This document shows, piece by piece, positions 40,987-47,996 of a stretch of 64,000 nt of DNA. The DNA comes from Halomonas sp. GFAJ-1 (GTDB lineage Bacteria > Pseudomonadota > Gammaproteobacteria > Pseudomonadales > Halomonadaceae): assembly GCA_002966495.1 (NCBI GenBank), contig CP016490.1, forward strand, positions 1,550,001 through 1,614,000, in the 5' to 3' direction. The first letter of the stretch is position 1. The number at the start of each line of letters is the position of its first letter. The translations under genes were made by a program, and so were the position numbers. The notes beneath the pieces are model-generated. The model had not been told where the DNA came from and ran no database searches. It saw only the letters and a list, made by a program, of their open reading frames with translations.

Positions 40987-41784
40987 ATGGTTGTTAACGT
41001 GTACCGCTACTTCATTTCCCAGTACCCTACGTTTGGCTCCTACAAGAAGCCCAAGCCCTACCTTGTCGAAGCCTCGCCGTACTTCTGGTGGTGGTATGCG
41101 CTTACCCTAAATAAGACGTATTCGTGTTTATGTGATTTGCACGACTCTGAATCTCTGTTAACCGATTCTGAAACTGACTTTCCAGAGGCTATGTTGCAGG
41201 TATACAAAGACTTTGGAGATGTACGTTACGAAGGATGTCGTTATAGAGCCTTTGCCAAGTGGTGGCGTGAACGTGTTGATACAGGAGAGACTAGGGGAGA
41301 ATACTTGTTTGCTGAGCCTAAAGTAGAACCTGCGGCCAGTAGGATCGTTAAGGAAGCTGAAATAAATGCAGCTATCCAATGTTTGGATACAATAATTATA
41401 TCAGTTAATGTCAAGCATCAGCGTCAGCACATTGATGCAGCAATAAGTCGCATTCTAAAAAGAAGTTTGATAACCACAAAGGGACGAAAAGTTAGGAATC
41501 CAGAAAGTAGTGCAGCTAGGTACCATTTGCCTAAATCTTTTAATATTTCTGCCCTTAAAAAAACCTTTCGCGTTTATGAGCTGAGAATCGAGGGGGAAAG
41601 AAGTGGGAAGCAGATTACTAATTATAAAATTGCCGACATGGTTGGGTTGAGTAGTAAAAGCGATAATATTGAGATAAAAGATGCGGCCTATGAAAATAGA
41701 AAAAAGTCAGTTCAAGTGTCTCGCCATTACCGGATGGCTAATGATATAATAGACTCAGTTGGCTGTGGCGGATTTGTTTTCTAA
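40987..41784 (+). CDS. Unknown island protein, divergent from the AAA pair
   Basis: A 265-residue protein from the ATG at 40987; a TTG one codon earlier is in frame. The N-terminal half is aromatic (SPYFWWWYAL) and carries a KWWRER...EYLFAEP block seen in other uncharacterised accessory proteins. The C-terminal half is basic and could contain a small DNA-binding helix set (YKIADMVGLSSKSD). Its end overlaps the methyltransferase start by ~25 nt, so it is translationally linked to the restriction-modification genes. It may be a regulator of that system; this is inference. Confidence 0.62.
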   Translation: MVVNVYRYFISQYPTFGSYKKPKPYLVEASPYFWWWYALTLNKTYSCLCDLHDSESLLTDSETDFPEAMLQVYKDFGDVRYEGCRYRAFAKWWRERVDTGETRGEYLFAEPKVEPAASRIVKEAEINAAIQCLDTIIISVNVKHQRQHIDAAISRILKRSLITTKGRKVRNPESSAARYHLPKSFNISALKKTFRVYELRIEGERSGKQITNYKIADMVGLSSKSDNIEIKDAAYENRKKSVQVSRHYRMANDIIDSVGCGGFVF

Positions 41785-42991
41785 TGCAGAGGATTTGTGT
41801 GTGAGATTGTTAGATAAAAGTCTATTAGAGTCACTTCCTTCCAGTGTGGTAAACATTGAAGAGAAAACAAGAGGTAATCTTTTTTCTTGGAGAGGGCAGT
41901 TTTCACCTCAGCTTATAGAAAAGATTATAGAGGCATACGGACATGAAGGGGCAGTTTTGCTCGACCCTTTTGTGGGAAGCGGAACTGTTTTATATGAATC
42001 GGCTTGCTTTGGGCTAGATGCTTACGGGTGTGAAATTAACCCTGCAGCAGTGTCTTTTTCAAGAGTATATGAGTTAGTTACTAAACCGAAGGAGGATGTA
42101 TTAGCTTCGGTTATTGATATTGATATTTTTGTTTCTCATTTTGTCAGTGATTTACCATTGTTTTCTAGCCTTTCTACTGAAGACTTCAAGGAAGCTCTAG
42201 TTGCCAGGTGCAAAAGTGCCAAGTATGATATTGAATTGATTATTTTGCGTGCGCTTGTGGCTGGAATGGATTTTGAGGCTAAAAAAACAGATGTTAAGCG
42301 CATTAATAATGTTTGGGCTGCACTCAGATCCACTATAGAACTTCTTCCTTATTCTTCTGTGAAAATCAAATGCTTTAATTCAGATGCGCGCGCAATACCT
42401 TTGCCCGATGAATCAGTTGACCTCGTAATAAGCTCACCACCTTATATAAATGTATTTAACTACCATCAAAATTTTCGTAAATCAATTGAGGCGTTAGGTG
42501 TAGATGTTTTGTCTGTGGCTAAGTCTGAGATAGGAGCTAATAGGAAATACAGGCAAAATAGATTTATGACAGTTGTTCAGTATGCAATGGATATGTATCA
42601 AGTTTTTCTTGAACTGAGGCGAGTGTGCACGAAAGACGTTAAAATGTTATTGGTTGTAGGAGTTGAGTCGAATGTAAGGAAGACTTCATTTAAAAATTCT
42701 TCTATTATTAAATCTGTTGCAGCGCTATCTGGATTCGATATTGTTGGGGAACAAGTCCGAAGTTTTAGAAATAAGTTTGGTGAGTTTATCTTTGAAGATG
42801 TTATGAGGTTTCGGATGGTTGATTTAGAAGGCATAACTGATGTATCTTTGGCTCGTGACATTGGTGTTAGTGCATTAGAAGATGCACTGCTATATTGTGA
42901 TGATTCTGTGGTGGAAGAAATAAAAAGTGCAATAATGAAAGCTGGCTCAATTATGCCTTCGCCGCAACTTACTTCAGGAGTCTTTGAATGA
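41759..42991 (+). CDS. DNA methyltransferase (amino-methyltransferase type) of a restriction-modification system
   Basis: A 410-residue SAM enzyme. Motif I is LLDPFVGSGT (~67-76) with GCEINPAAV following, and the catalytic motif IV is SSPPY (~225-229), the signature of N4-cytosine or N6-adenine methylation. Between them lies ~150 residues likely to hold target recognition. The start is unsure: TTG at 41759 and GTG at 41765 both overlap the preceding gene. The stop overlaps the endonuclease ATG by 4 nt, which ties the two as a modification/restriction pair. Confidence 0.85.
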   Translation: MAVADLFSNAEDLCVRLLDKSLLESLPSSVVNIEEKTRGNLFSWRGQFSPQLIEKIIEAYGHEGAVLLDPFVGSGTVLYESACFGLDAYGCEINPAAVSFSRVYELVTKPKEDVLASVIDIDIFVSHFVSDLPLFSSLSTEDFKEALVARCKSAKYDIELIILRALVAGMDFEAKKTDVKRINNVWAALRSTIELLPYSSVKIKCFNSDARAIPLPDESVDLVISSPPYINVFNYHQNFRKSIEALGVDVLSVAKSEIGANRKYRQNRFMTVVQYAMDMYQVFLELRRVCTKDVKMLLVVGVESNVRKTSFKNSSIIKSVAALSGFDIVGEQVRSFRNKFGEFIFEDVMRFRMVDLEGITDVSLARDIGVSALEDALLYCDDSVVEEIKSAIMKAGSIMPSPQLTSGVFE

Positions 42992-43893
42992 TTTTTCCTA
43001 CGCCTCATTTGGATAAGATAAATGCTTCAATCGTTAATGAGAAAATGACTGAGGCTGGGGCCCAAATTTTAAGGGATGCAATACCAGTGTATGATAAATG
43101 GGTTGCAGATATGAATGCAGTTAAAGGAAGTCAGGAAAATGTAATACAGGAGCTTGTTACGTTACTAAATGGTTATAAATATTACATGGACCATGATTTG
43201 ATTTTTTGTGGAGAGAGCGATTTTCTTTACCGGCAAAAAGGACAGCTTAAATTAGATAATAGTATCATTGAAGAGTTTATGCCTTATTTGATAACTAAGT
43301 GCTTCCCAGAGCTGAAAGATGTTTCTCTTGGCCCGACGAAATGTTTTTCTGCTGCTTATTTTAGAACTAGTTTGGCATCGAGAAGAGACAGTAGTGGCTT
43401 GTCGATAAGAACAAAAGATCAGGACTTTGCAATCGCAAAAAAAATATACTTAAAATCATCTAGGCAGCAGAGCTTTCAAAATTCAGAGACTGTTGAAACA
43501 TACCTTGGGTATGTGACTGCCGAATGTAAAACAAACTTAGATAAAACCATGTTTCAAGAAGCTACTGCGACAGCTCATGATGTTAAGTCTGCAATACCTG
43601 GTTCTAAATACTTCCTATTGTGTGAGTGGCTCGATATGACGCCCATTAGCACAGCTCCAACGGATATTGACGAAGTTCTTATACTAAGAAAATCGAAGCG
43701 AATTGCGTCAAATAAAAGAAAGGAGTTTAGTACATATAAAGGTAGGCTAAAAAATGCAGATTGGTTCCGTGATTATTTGATTATGCATCCATTTGAGGTT
43801 AGTGTTTTTGAGCGGCTAATTGGGCACATAGAAGGTATAATGGGTGACGAAGATCCTGTGGAAAATAATGTATTAGATGATGGTTTTTTCTAA
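42988..43893 (+). CDS. Bpu10I-like type II restriction endonuclease
   Basis: A 301-residue protein with AECKTNLDKTMFQEA (178-192), the conserved core of Bpu10I-family endonucleases. The E-x-K of a PD-(D/E)XK nuclease is Glu179-Lys181. The downstream segment YFLLCEWLDMTP and IDEVLILRKSKR also fits that family. Bpu10I itself is a heterodimer cutting an asymmetric site with two subunits and two methylases; here there is one of each. It would cut foreign DNA lacking the partner methylation. The start overlaps the methyltransferase stop. Confidence 0.75.
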   Translation: MIFPTPHLDKINASIVNEKMTEAGAQILRDAIPVYDKWVADMNAVKGSQENVIQELVTLLNGYKYYMDHDLIFCGESDFLYRQKGQLKLDNSIIEEFMPYLITKCFPELKDVSLGPTKCFSAAYFRTSLASRRDSSGLSIRTKDQDFAIAKKIYLKSSRQQSFQNSETVETYLGYVTAECKTNLDKTMFQEATATAHDVKSAIPGSKYFLLCEWLDMTPISTAPTDIDEVLILRKSKRIASNKRKEFSTYKGRLKNADWFRDYLIMHPFEVSVFERLIGHIEGIMGDEDPVENNVLDDGFF

Positions 43894-43958
43894 AATTGGA
43901 TGACAGCCTCCTGTGTCTGAAGCTACATTGTAGTTATACAGAACAGGAGGCAACTTTT

Positions 43959-44390
43959 ATGTCTATTCTCGATTCGTTTAAGCTCGTTCAGCACAATTCC
44001 CAAGCCGCCAAAGATCCGGTTGTTAATCGTAGGAATAAGCTTGTTGATAAGATTGAAGAGCAAGTTGCTCTCGCTACGGATGCTGATTTTTCGCCTACTA
44101 AAACAAAGTGGGTGAAAGATGAAGAAGGTGCTCAAAAGAAGATTGAGTACGTCAAGCGAGTTAAGCGCTGGTGGACGAATGCAGCTGATGGAACTGTTTT
44201 GCTAACTGTTCGCTATGGTAGCAAGCCCCTTGGGTTTGCCAAAGGAAAGCAAGCAATAGCCCTGGCTAGCGTTGATGAAGTTGTACCAACGCTACATAAG
44301 ATTAAAGAGGCTGTACTTGCTGGCGAACTCGATGAAATTGTCGAGCAGCAAGCTACACACGCGCGAAACGTGCGAAAGGCTAAGCGCTAA
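43959..44390 (+). CDS. DUF6641-like small protein
   Basis: A 143-residue protein from the ATG at 43959, with CAGGAGG 8 nt upstream; the frame extends upstream without a site. The start MSILDSFKLV, the central RVKRWWTNAADGTVLLTVRYG and KGKQAIALASVDEVVPTL match the DUF6641 pattern, which recurs in proteobacterial islands. It is basic and has no membrane segment. The function is unknown. It is the last gene before the right junction. Confidence 0.7.
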   Translation: MSILDSFKLVQHNSQAAKDPVVNRRNKLVDKIEEQVALATDADFSPTKTKWVKDEEGAQKKIEYVKRVKRWWTNAADGTVLLTVRYGSKPLGFAKGKQAIALASVDEVVPTLHKIKEAVLAGELDEIVEQQATHARNVRKAKR

Positions 44391-44531
44391 CTATTCATGT
44401 TAACACGATTTGGTGGTGTCTTGCTGCTGCTTGGAGCTTGAGGTGAGCTTTGAGCGGTAGCACAGCGTGTAACAACTTAGCGTAACCTATTGATTTTATA
44501 ACCTTCGGTGGATTTATATGTTTTTCGCATC

Positions 44532-44549
44532 GTTGCACAAAAGTTACAC
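44532..44549. repeat. Putative integrase arm-type repeat, right end
   Basis: GTTGCACAAAAGTTACAC, a near copy of 34608-34625, 62 nt inside the right island edge. The rest of 44391-44610 is AT-rich, with no gene seen. Confidence 0.5.
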
Positions 44550-44610
44550 GTTATTATTTTATGTGGTATAAACTACTGAAAACATAGTATTTTAATTTAG
44601 GGTTGTTATG

Positions 44611-44620
44611 GAGTGGGAGT
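44611..44620. repeat. attR core of the guaA island
   Basis: GAGTGGGAGT, identical to 34557-34566. Read onward it gives GAG TGG GAG TGA, the expected original guaA end with a TGA stop. Confidence 0.82.
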
Positions 44621-44660
44621 GATCGCGTCCAATTAGGATGACGATTAGCTAGACTCTTTC

Positions 44661-44697
44661 AGGCCGCTCGAAATATCGAGCGGCCTTTTGTATTTTT
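44661..44697 (+). terminator. Original guaA terminator, displaced by the island
   Basis: AGGCCGCTCGA (44661-44671) pairs with TCGAGCGGCCT (44676-44686), followed by TTTGTATTTTTT. It lies 40 nt beyond the reconstructed ancestral guaA stop. Confidence 0.85.
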
Positions 44698-44720
44698 TGG
44701 GTATGCTAATTGGGTGCAGC

Positions 44721-44792
44721 ATGGCACGCAAAAAGATCAAACAGAAGCTTGTGGGGCTGGAGTATGGAAGATACAAACAAGCGGCGAGGTAA
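44721..44792 (+). pseudogene. Possible remnant of a Fic-associated antitoxin ORF
   Basis: A 23-codon ORF (basic MARKKIKQK start, ending GRYKQAAR) in the same frame as, and 9 nt before, the Fic start. It faintly resembles the N-terminus of YhfG-type proteins encoded before E. coli fic. It is very short and has no clear ribosome site, so the call is tentative. Confidence 0.25.
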
Positions 44793-44801
44793 GTCGCTCT
44801 T

Positions 44802-45413
44802 ATGAGTCGCTATGTTGTTTCTGGTAGCGAAGGTGAGTACCAACCTGGCTCGGAAAATAGGGTGCTGGGAAATCTCATTGGGATCACTGACACCGTAGAG
44901 ATAAATATTGCAGAAACAGAGCTGCTTGCAGCTCTTTATATGCAGGTTTTTGACGACTTCCCTAAAACGCTTACTTTCCAGACAATTTGCCGATGGCACA
45001 GAGCTTGGCTGGGCAATGTGTATCGTTGGGCGGGCCAATTTCGAACCGTTGATATGTCCAAACCAAATATTCGGTTTGCATCGCCTATATAGATCCAAAG
45101 GCTGGCAAAAGAGTTTGAGGGTCAGTATCTCTCACGTTTTGCTGAGTTACCTGAGGTAGGGGACGAACAGCTAATTACATTGCTTGCCGAAATGCATGTC
45201 GAGTTTATACTGATTCACCCATTCCGAGAGGGTAATGGGCGGATATCGCGCTTGCTGCTAGATGTGATGGCCGTCAAGGCGGGTGCTCAACCACTCGATT
45301 ACAGCCTGTGGAACGAGCATAAAGACTATTACTTCAAAGCGATTCAAGCCGGGCGTGACGGTGATTATCAGTTTGTTGAACGCTTAGTACGAGACGTTTT
45401 GGAAATACAGTGA
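44802..45413 (+). pseudogene. Fic-family protein gene with an in-frame amber stop
   Basis: The frame reads as a ~203-codon Fic protein interrupted by TAG at 45090-45092, 96 codons in. The reading continues in the same frame without a shift. The first part has the beta-hairpin region WAGQFRTVDMSKPNIRF. The second has the intact AMPylation motif HPFREGNGR and closes normally at 45413. A CAG-to-TAG change (Gln expected in PI-Q-IQRL) explains the break. Fic enzymes usually transfer AMP to proteins, often as toxins. The truncated product lacks the active site. Confidence 0.82.
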
Positions 45414-45429
45414 GAACGAGCTGATAGTA

Positions 45430-45594
45430 TCAGAGAGCTAGGGTTAACTTGGTAAACCGACGCGTATGAGACTTCAGACGCTTCTCAATCACTGCCGTGC
45501 GCTCGCCTGTTTCAATCGCGCTTGAACTGGCCACTGCGCGCAAAATATGCTCGCGGGAAACCATGACTTTATCAGTTGGGGCTTTACGAACCAT
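45430..45594 (-). CDS. Small hypothetical protein
   Basis: A 54-residue ORF from the ATG at 45594, with AGGAG 8 nt upstream; the frame remains open to 45690. It has an alpha-helical look (KVMVSREHILRAVASSSAIE, then ERTAVIEKRLKSHTRR) and a basic C-terminus, of a size seen in antitoxins and small DNA-binding proteins. No family is recognised. It is convergent with the broken fic gene. Confidence 0.42.
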   Translation of the reverse strand: MVRKAPTDKVMVSREHILRAVASSSAIETGERTAVIEKRLKSHTRRFTKLTLAL

Positions 45595-45723
45595 CTCAAC
45601 GCTCCTAGACAGACCAGTAATTATTATAGCAGTAACCCCGCTTGTCGTGCCTGTTACTTGGCCTAAAAGGTGGCCAAGTGGTGCAATCAAAGCTCGTCGA
45701 ACTTAATTTAGATAAGTGGGCTT

Positions 45724-45790
45724 AGTCGACGATTGGCGCCGCTACGAATAGATCATTGCGCTCCGCGCTTTTGAAACCATCGGCTTCATC
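45724..45790 (+). pseudogene. Decayed fragment of a guaA 3' region
   Basis: The frame from GTC at 45726 translates VDDWRRYE-stop-IIALRAFETIGF. This corresponds to guaA residues VGDGRRYEWVIALRAVETIDF encoded at 34366-34428. The DNA CGCCGCTACGAAT is identical in both. It contains a stop and no continuation past TTCATC. It indicates a second, older copy of the guaA end downstream of the present island. Confidence 0.8.
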
Positions 45791-45860
45791 TCCTAATGCG
45801 CTATATAGTTTTTTGTTGAAGTTTTTAATTACTGCCCCTTTTTCGCGAAGTTAAAGCCCC

Positions 45861-46652
45861 ATGAAAATCGATCTATACCAAGTAGATGCTTTTGCCTCAA
45901 AGCCCTTTGAAGGTAACCCAGCGGCTGTTTGCCCGCTGGGTGCGTGGTTGGAGGATGCGCTGCTGCAGGCCATTGCCGCAGAGAACAACCTTTCCGAAAC
46001 CGCTTTTTTTGTACCCACGGAAGCAGGCTACCACCTGCGCTGGTTTACGCCTTCGGTGGAGGTGGATTTATGCAGCCATGCCACGCTGGCCGCGGCGTGG
46101 GTCATCTTTAATGTGCTGGGCGATAGTACAGAAACGCTGAAATTTGAAACGCGTAGCGGGCCGCTATTAGTGCAGCGTGATGGCGATGAGCTGGCGATGG
46201 ATTTCCCCGCGAAAACGCTTGCGCCATTAGCAATGCACGCGGAGGTAGCCGCAGCCCTCGGCTGTATCGAGATCGAGGAGCTGTTGGTCTCGGATGACAT
46301 TGTGGTGGTGGTTGAGGACGCCAGTGTGATTGAACGCCTTGCACCGGATATGCAGCGGCTTAAACAGCTGCCGGGGCGGGGTGTGGCTGTTACCGCGAAA
46401 GGCGATGACGTGGACTTTGTGTCCCGTTGGTTTGGCCCCAAGGTGGGCGTGGAAGAAGACCCGGTGACTGGCTCGGCGCATACCTCGCTTGCCCCGTACT
46501 GGGCGGCGCGTTTGGGTAAGCAAGCGCTTACTGCTCGCCAAGGTGGGGCACGCCAAGGCGCGCTTAACTGTGTTGTAGAGGGCGAACGGGTGGTGATTAA
46601 AGGGCGTGTGGCGCCTTATTTAACCGGGCAGATTATGCTGCCCAACGCCTGA
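45861..46652 (+). CDS. PhzF-family epimerase/isomerase
   Basis: A 263-residue protein of the PhzF/diaminopimelate-epimerase fold. The start MKIDLYQVDAFASKPFEGNPAAV and LSETAFFV carry the family glutamate. LCSHATLAAAWV and EEDPVTGSAHTSLAPYWA form the second lobe. PhzF itself isomerises a phenazine precursor, but most homologues are of unknown substrate and no other phenazine genes are here. Length is normal. It marks the return to core-like codon use after the accessory region. Confidence 0.88.
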   Translation: MKIDLYQVDAFASKPFEGNPAAVCPLGAWLEDALLQAIAAENNLSETAFFVPTEAGYHLRWFTPSVEVDLCSHATLAAAWVIFNVLGDSTETLKFETRSGPLLVQRDGDELAMDFPAKTLAPLAMHAEVAAALGCIEIEELLVSDDIVVVVEDASVIERLAPDMQRLKQLPGRGVAVTAKGDDVDFVSRWFGPKVGVEEDPVTGSAHTSLAPYWAARLGKQALTARQGGARQGALNCVVEGERVVIKGRVAPYLTGQIMLPNA

Positions 46653-46672
46653 GGTGAGATTAACCACGTGGT

Positions 46673-46717
46673 TGAGCCGAATACTGCGGCTATTCGGCTC
46701 AGTAGGTGAGCCGAATA
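46673..46717. repeat. Three copies of TGAGCCGAATA (two direct, one inverted)
   Basis: 46673-46683 and 46707-46717 are direct copies; 46691-46701 is inverted, so either outer copy can pair with the middle one as a hairpin. It lies just after the PhzF stop and may act as a terminator or be a small palindromic repeat. Confidence 0.55.
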
Positions 46718-46802
46718 GGCCTCTGCAGTTCTCAAACGTTTTGGCGGTGTTCCCATTCACCAGCGCTAACTGGGTGTGACGAACCGGTCACCTAAAAATG
46801 CA

Positions 46803-47102
46803 TTAAGCCTCTTCGAGACCCTCCACCATAAACACCCGGTAATCTGCCCCCAGGAAGCGGTGCTTGCGGGCTTCCTGGTAGGCGGGGCTTTCGTACCAGG
46901 CGCGGGCGGCGGCCATGTTGGGGAAGCGTAGAATCACTGCTCCCTCCATGGCGCTGCCTTCCAGCACTTCAAAATCACCATAGAAGGCTAGCGGCTGTGG
47001 GTCGTGGCCTTCTCGGGCGGCTTTTGCTTTCTCGCTGTAGCGCTGCATTTCCTGAGCATCGTGCGTGTGTTCTCGGGTAAGTACGACATACGCGGGCATC
47101 AA
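46803..47102 (-). CDS. DUF1330 domain protein
   Basis: A 99-residue dimeric ferredoxin-like-fold protein: PAYVVLTREHTHDAQEMQRY, DFEVLEGSAMEGAVILRFPN and ARAWYESPAYQEARKHR follow the DUF1330 pattern. No activity is established for the family. The second Met (47099) could also be the start. It is 27 nt after the DJ-1/PfpI gene on the same strand, so co-transcription under the same operator is likely. Confidence 0.87.
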   Translation of the reverse strand: MMPAYVVLTREHTHDAQEMQRYSEKAKAAREGHDPQPLAFYGDFEVLEGSAMEGAVILRFPNMAAARAWYESPAYQEARKHRFLGADYRVFMVEGLEEA

Positions 47103-47129
47103 CTTCTCCTTGCTTATCGATGAAGAGCG

Positions 47130-47810
47130 CTATTCAGAAAGCTTTTTGAGCAGCGCTTGGGCGGTGGCTTCTGATGAGCCGGGATTTTGCCCGGTGATCA
47201 GCAGTCCGTCCACTTCCACGTGGGAACTCCAGTCGTCACCTTTGGTGTAGCGGCCACCAAGGTCTTGCAGCATGTCTTCTACTAAAAACGGCACTACATC
47301 AGTTAGGCCAACGGCCTCTTCTTCGCTGTTGCTGAAGCCGGTAACGTTGCGGCCAGCTACCAGTGGTTTGCCGTCGCTGCCTTTCACGTGGCGCAGCACG
47401 CCGGGGGCGTGACACACCGTGGCGACTGGCTTGTTGGCGGCAATGGCATCTTCAATCAGGTGGATTGAGGTGGGGTCTTCGGCGAGGTCCCACAGCGGGC
47501 CGTGGCCGCCTGGGTAAAAGATGCCGTCAAAGTCCGCCAGATTGATATCGGCCAGCTTGTGGGTATTTGCTAGCACTTGCATGGCTTCGGTATCAGCCTC
47601 GAAGCGCTTGGTGGCGTCGGTTTGGGCATCCGGGGCGCTGCTGGTGGGGTCAAGCGGCGGCTGGCCACCGGCAGGAGAGGCCAAAGTTAGCTCGGCGCCC
47701 GCATCCTTAAAGGCGTAGTAAGGTGCGGCCAGCTCTTCAAGCCAGAAGCCGGTTTTATTGCCGGTGTCGCCAAGCTTATCGTGTGAGGTAACAACGAGCA
47801 GAATTTTCAT
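47130..47810 (-). CDS. DJ-1/PfpI-family protein (Hsp31/glyoxalase-III-like)
   Basis: A 226-residue class I amidotransferase-like protein. The acidic partner is in NKTGFWLEEL, the nucleophile elbow is ATVCHAPGVL (Cys-His), and GIFYPGGHGPLWDL precedes it. This arrangement is that of Hsp31-like proteins that detoxify methylglyoxal or related electrophiles. A TAGAC-N5-GTCTA operator 95-109 nt upstream equals the one at the TetR gene 25834-26439, suggesting electrophile-responsive control. DUF1330 follows in the same unit. Confidence 0.88.
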   Translation of the reverse strand: MKILLVVTSHDKLGDTGNKTGFWLEELAAPYYAFKDAGAELTLASPAGGQPPLDPTSSAPDAQTDATKRFEADTEAMQVLANTHKLADINLADFDGIFYPGGHGPLWDLAEDPTSIHLIEDAIAANKPVATVCHAPGVLRHVKGSDGKPLVAGRNVTGFSNSEEEAVGLTDVVPFLVEDMLQDLGGRYTKGDDWSSHVEVDGLLITGQNPGSSEATAQALLKKLSE

Positions 47811-47904
47811 GTTGGAATCCTTTCTGGTGAGTAAAAGAAGTGTAGTGGTTGCTTTGTCAATGTTGAAGGTTGCAGCAGCGCGATGGGGTTAGCTTACGTT
47901 TGAT

Positions 47905-47919
47905 TAGACCAGTCGTCTA
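47905..47919. promoter_or_regulatory. TAGAC-N5-GTCTA operator before the DJ-1/PfpI gene
   Basis: TAGAC-CAGTC-GTCTA has the same half-sites and spacing as 25813-25827. It lies in the promoter region of the minus-strand DJ-1/PfpI gene. Confidence 0.65.
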
Positions 47920-47996
47920 GTGTTGGGCGTCTTGCTCTTATCAGGCTTGTTTGAGTCATTCTTTATAACAGTAGGGGCAGCAAGAAAAATCGTGGC

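Larger units (their letters stand above)
34567..44620. mobile_element. Genomic island integrated at the 3' end of guaA
   Basis: About 10.05 kb between direct repeats of the guaA 3' end, visibly AT-richer than both flanks. A tyrosine integrase lies directly inside the left edge and points inward. Cargo includes an acidic protein, a minimal recombinase, an IS3 element, an AAA ATPase with unknown partners, and a methyltransferase with a Bpu10I-like endonuclease. Integration of islands at guaA by such integrases is known in proteobacteria. The site choice keeps GuaA intact by restoring its last codons. No conjugation genes or structural phage genes are seen, so it is a small non-self-transmissible element. 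Confidence 0.85.
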
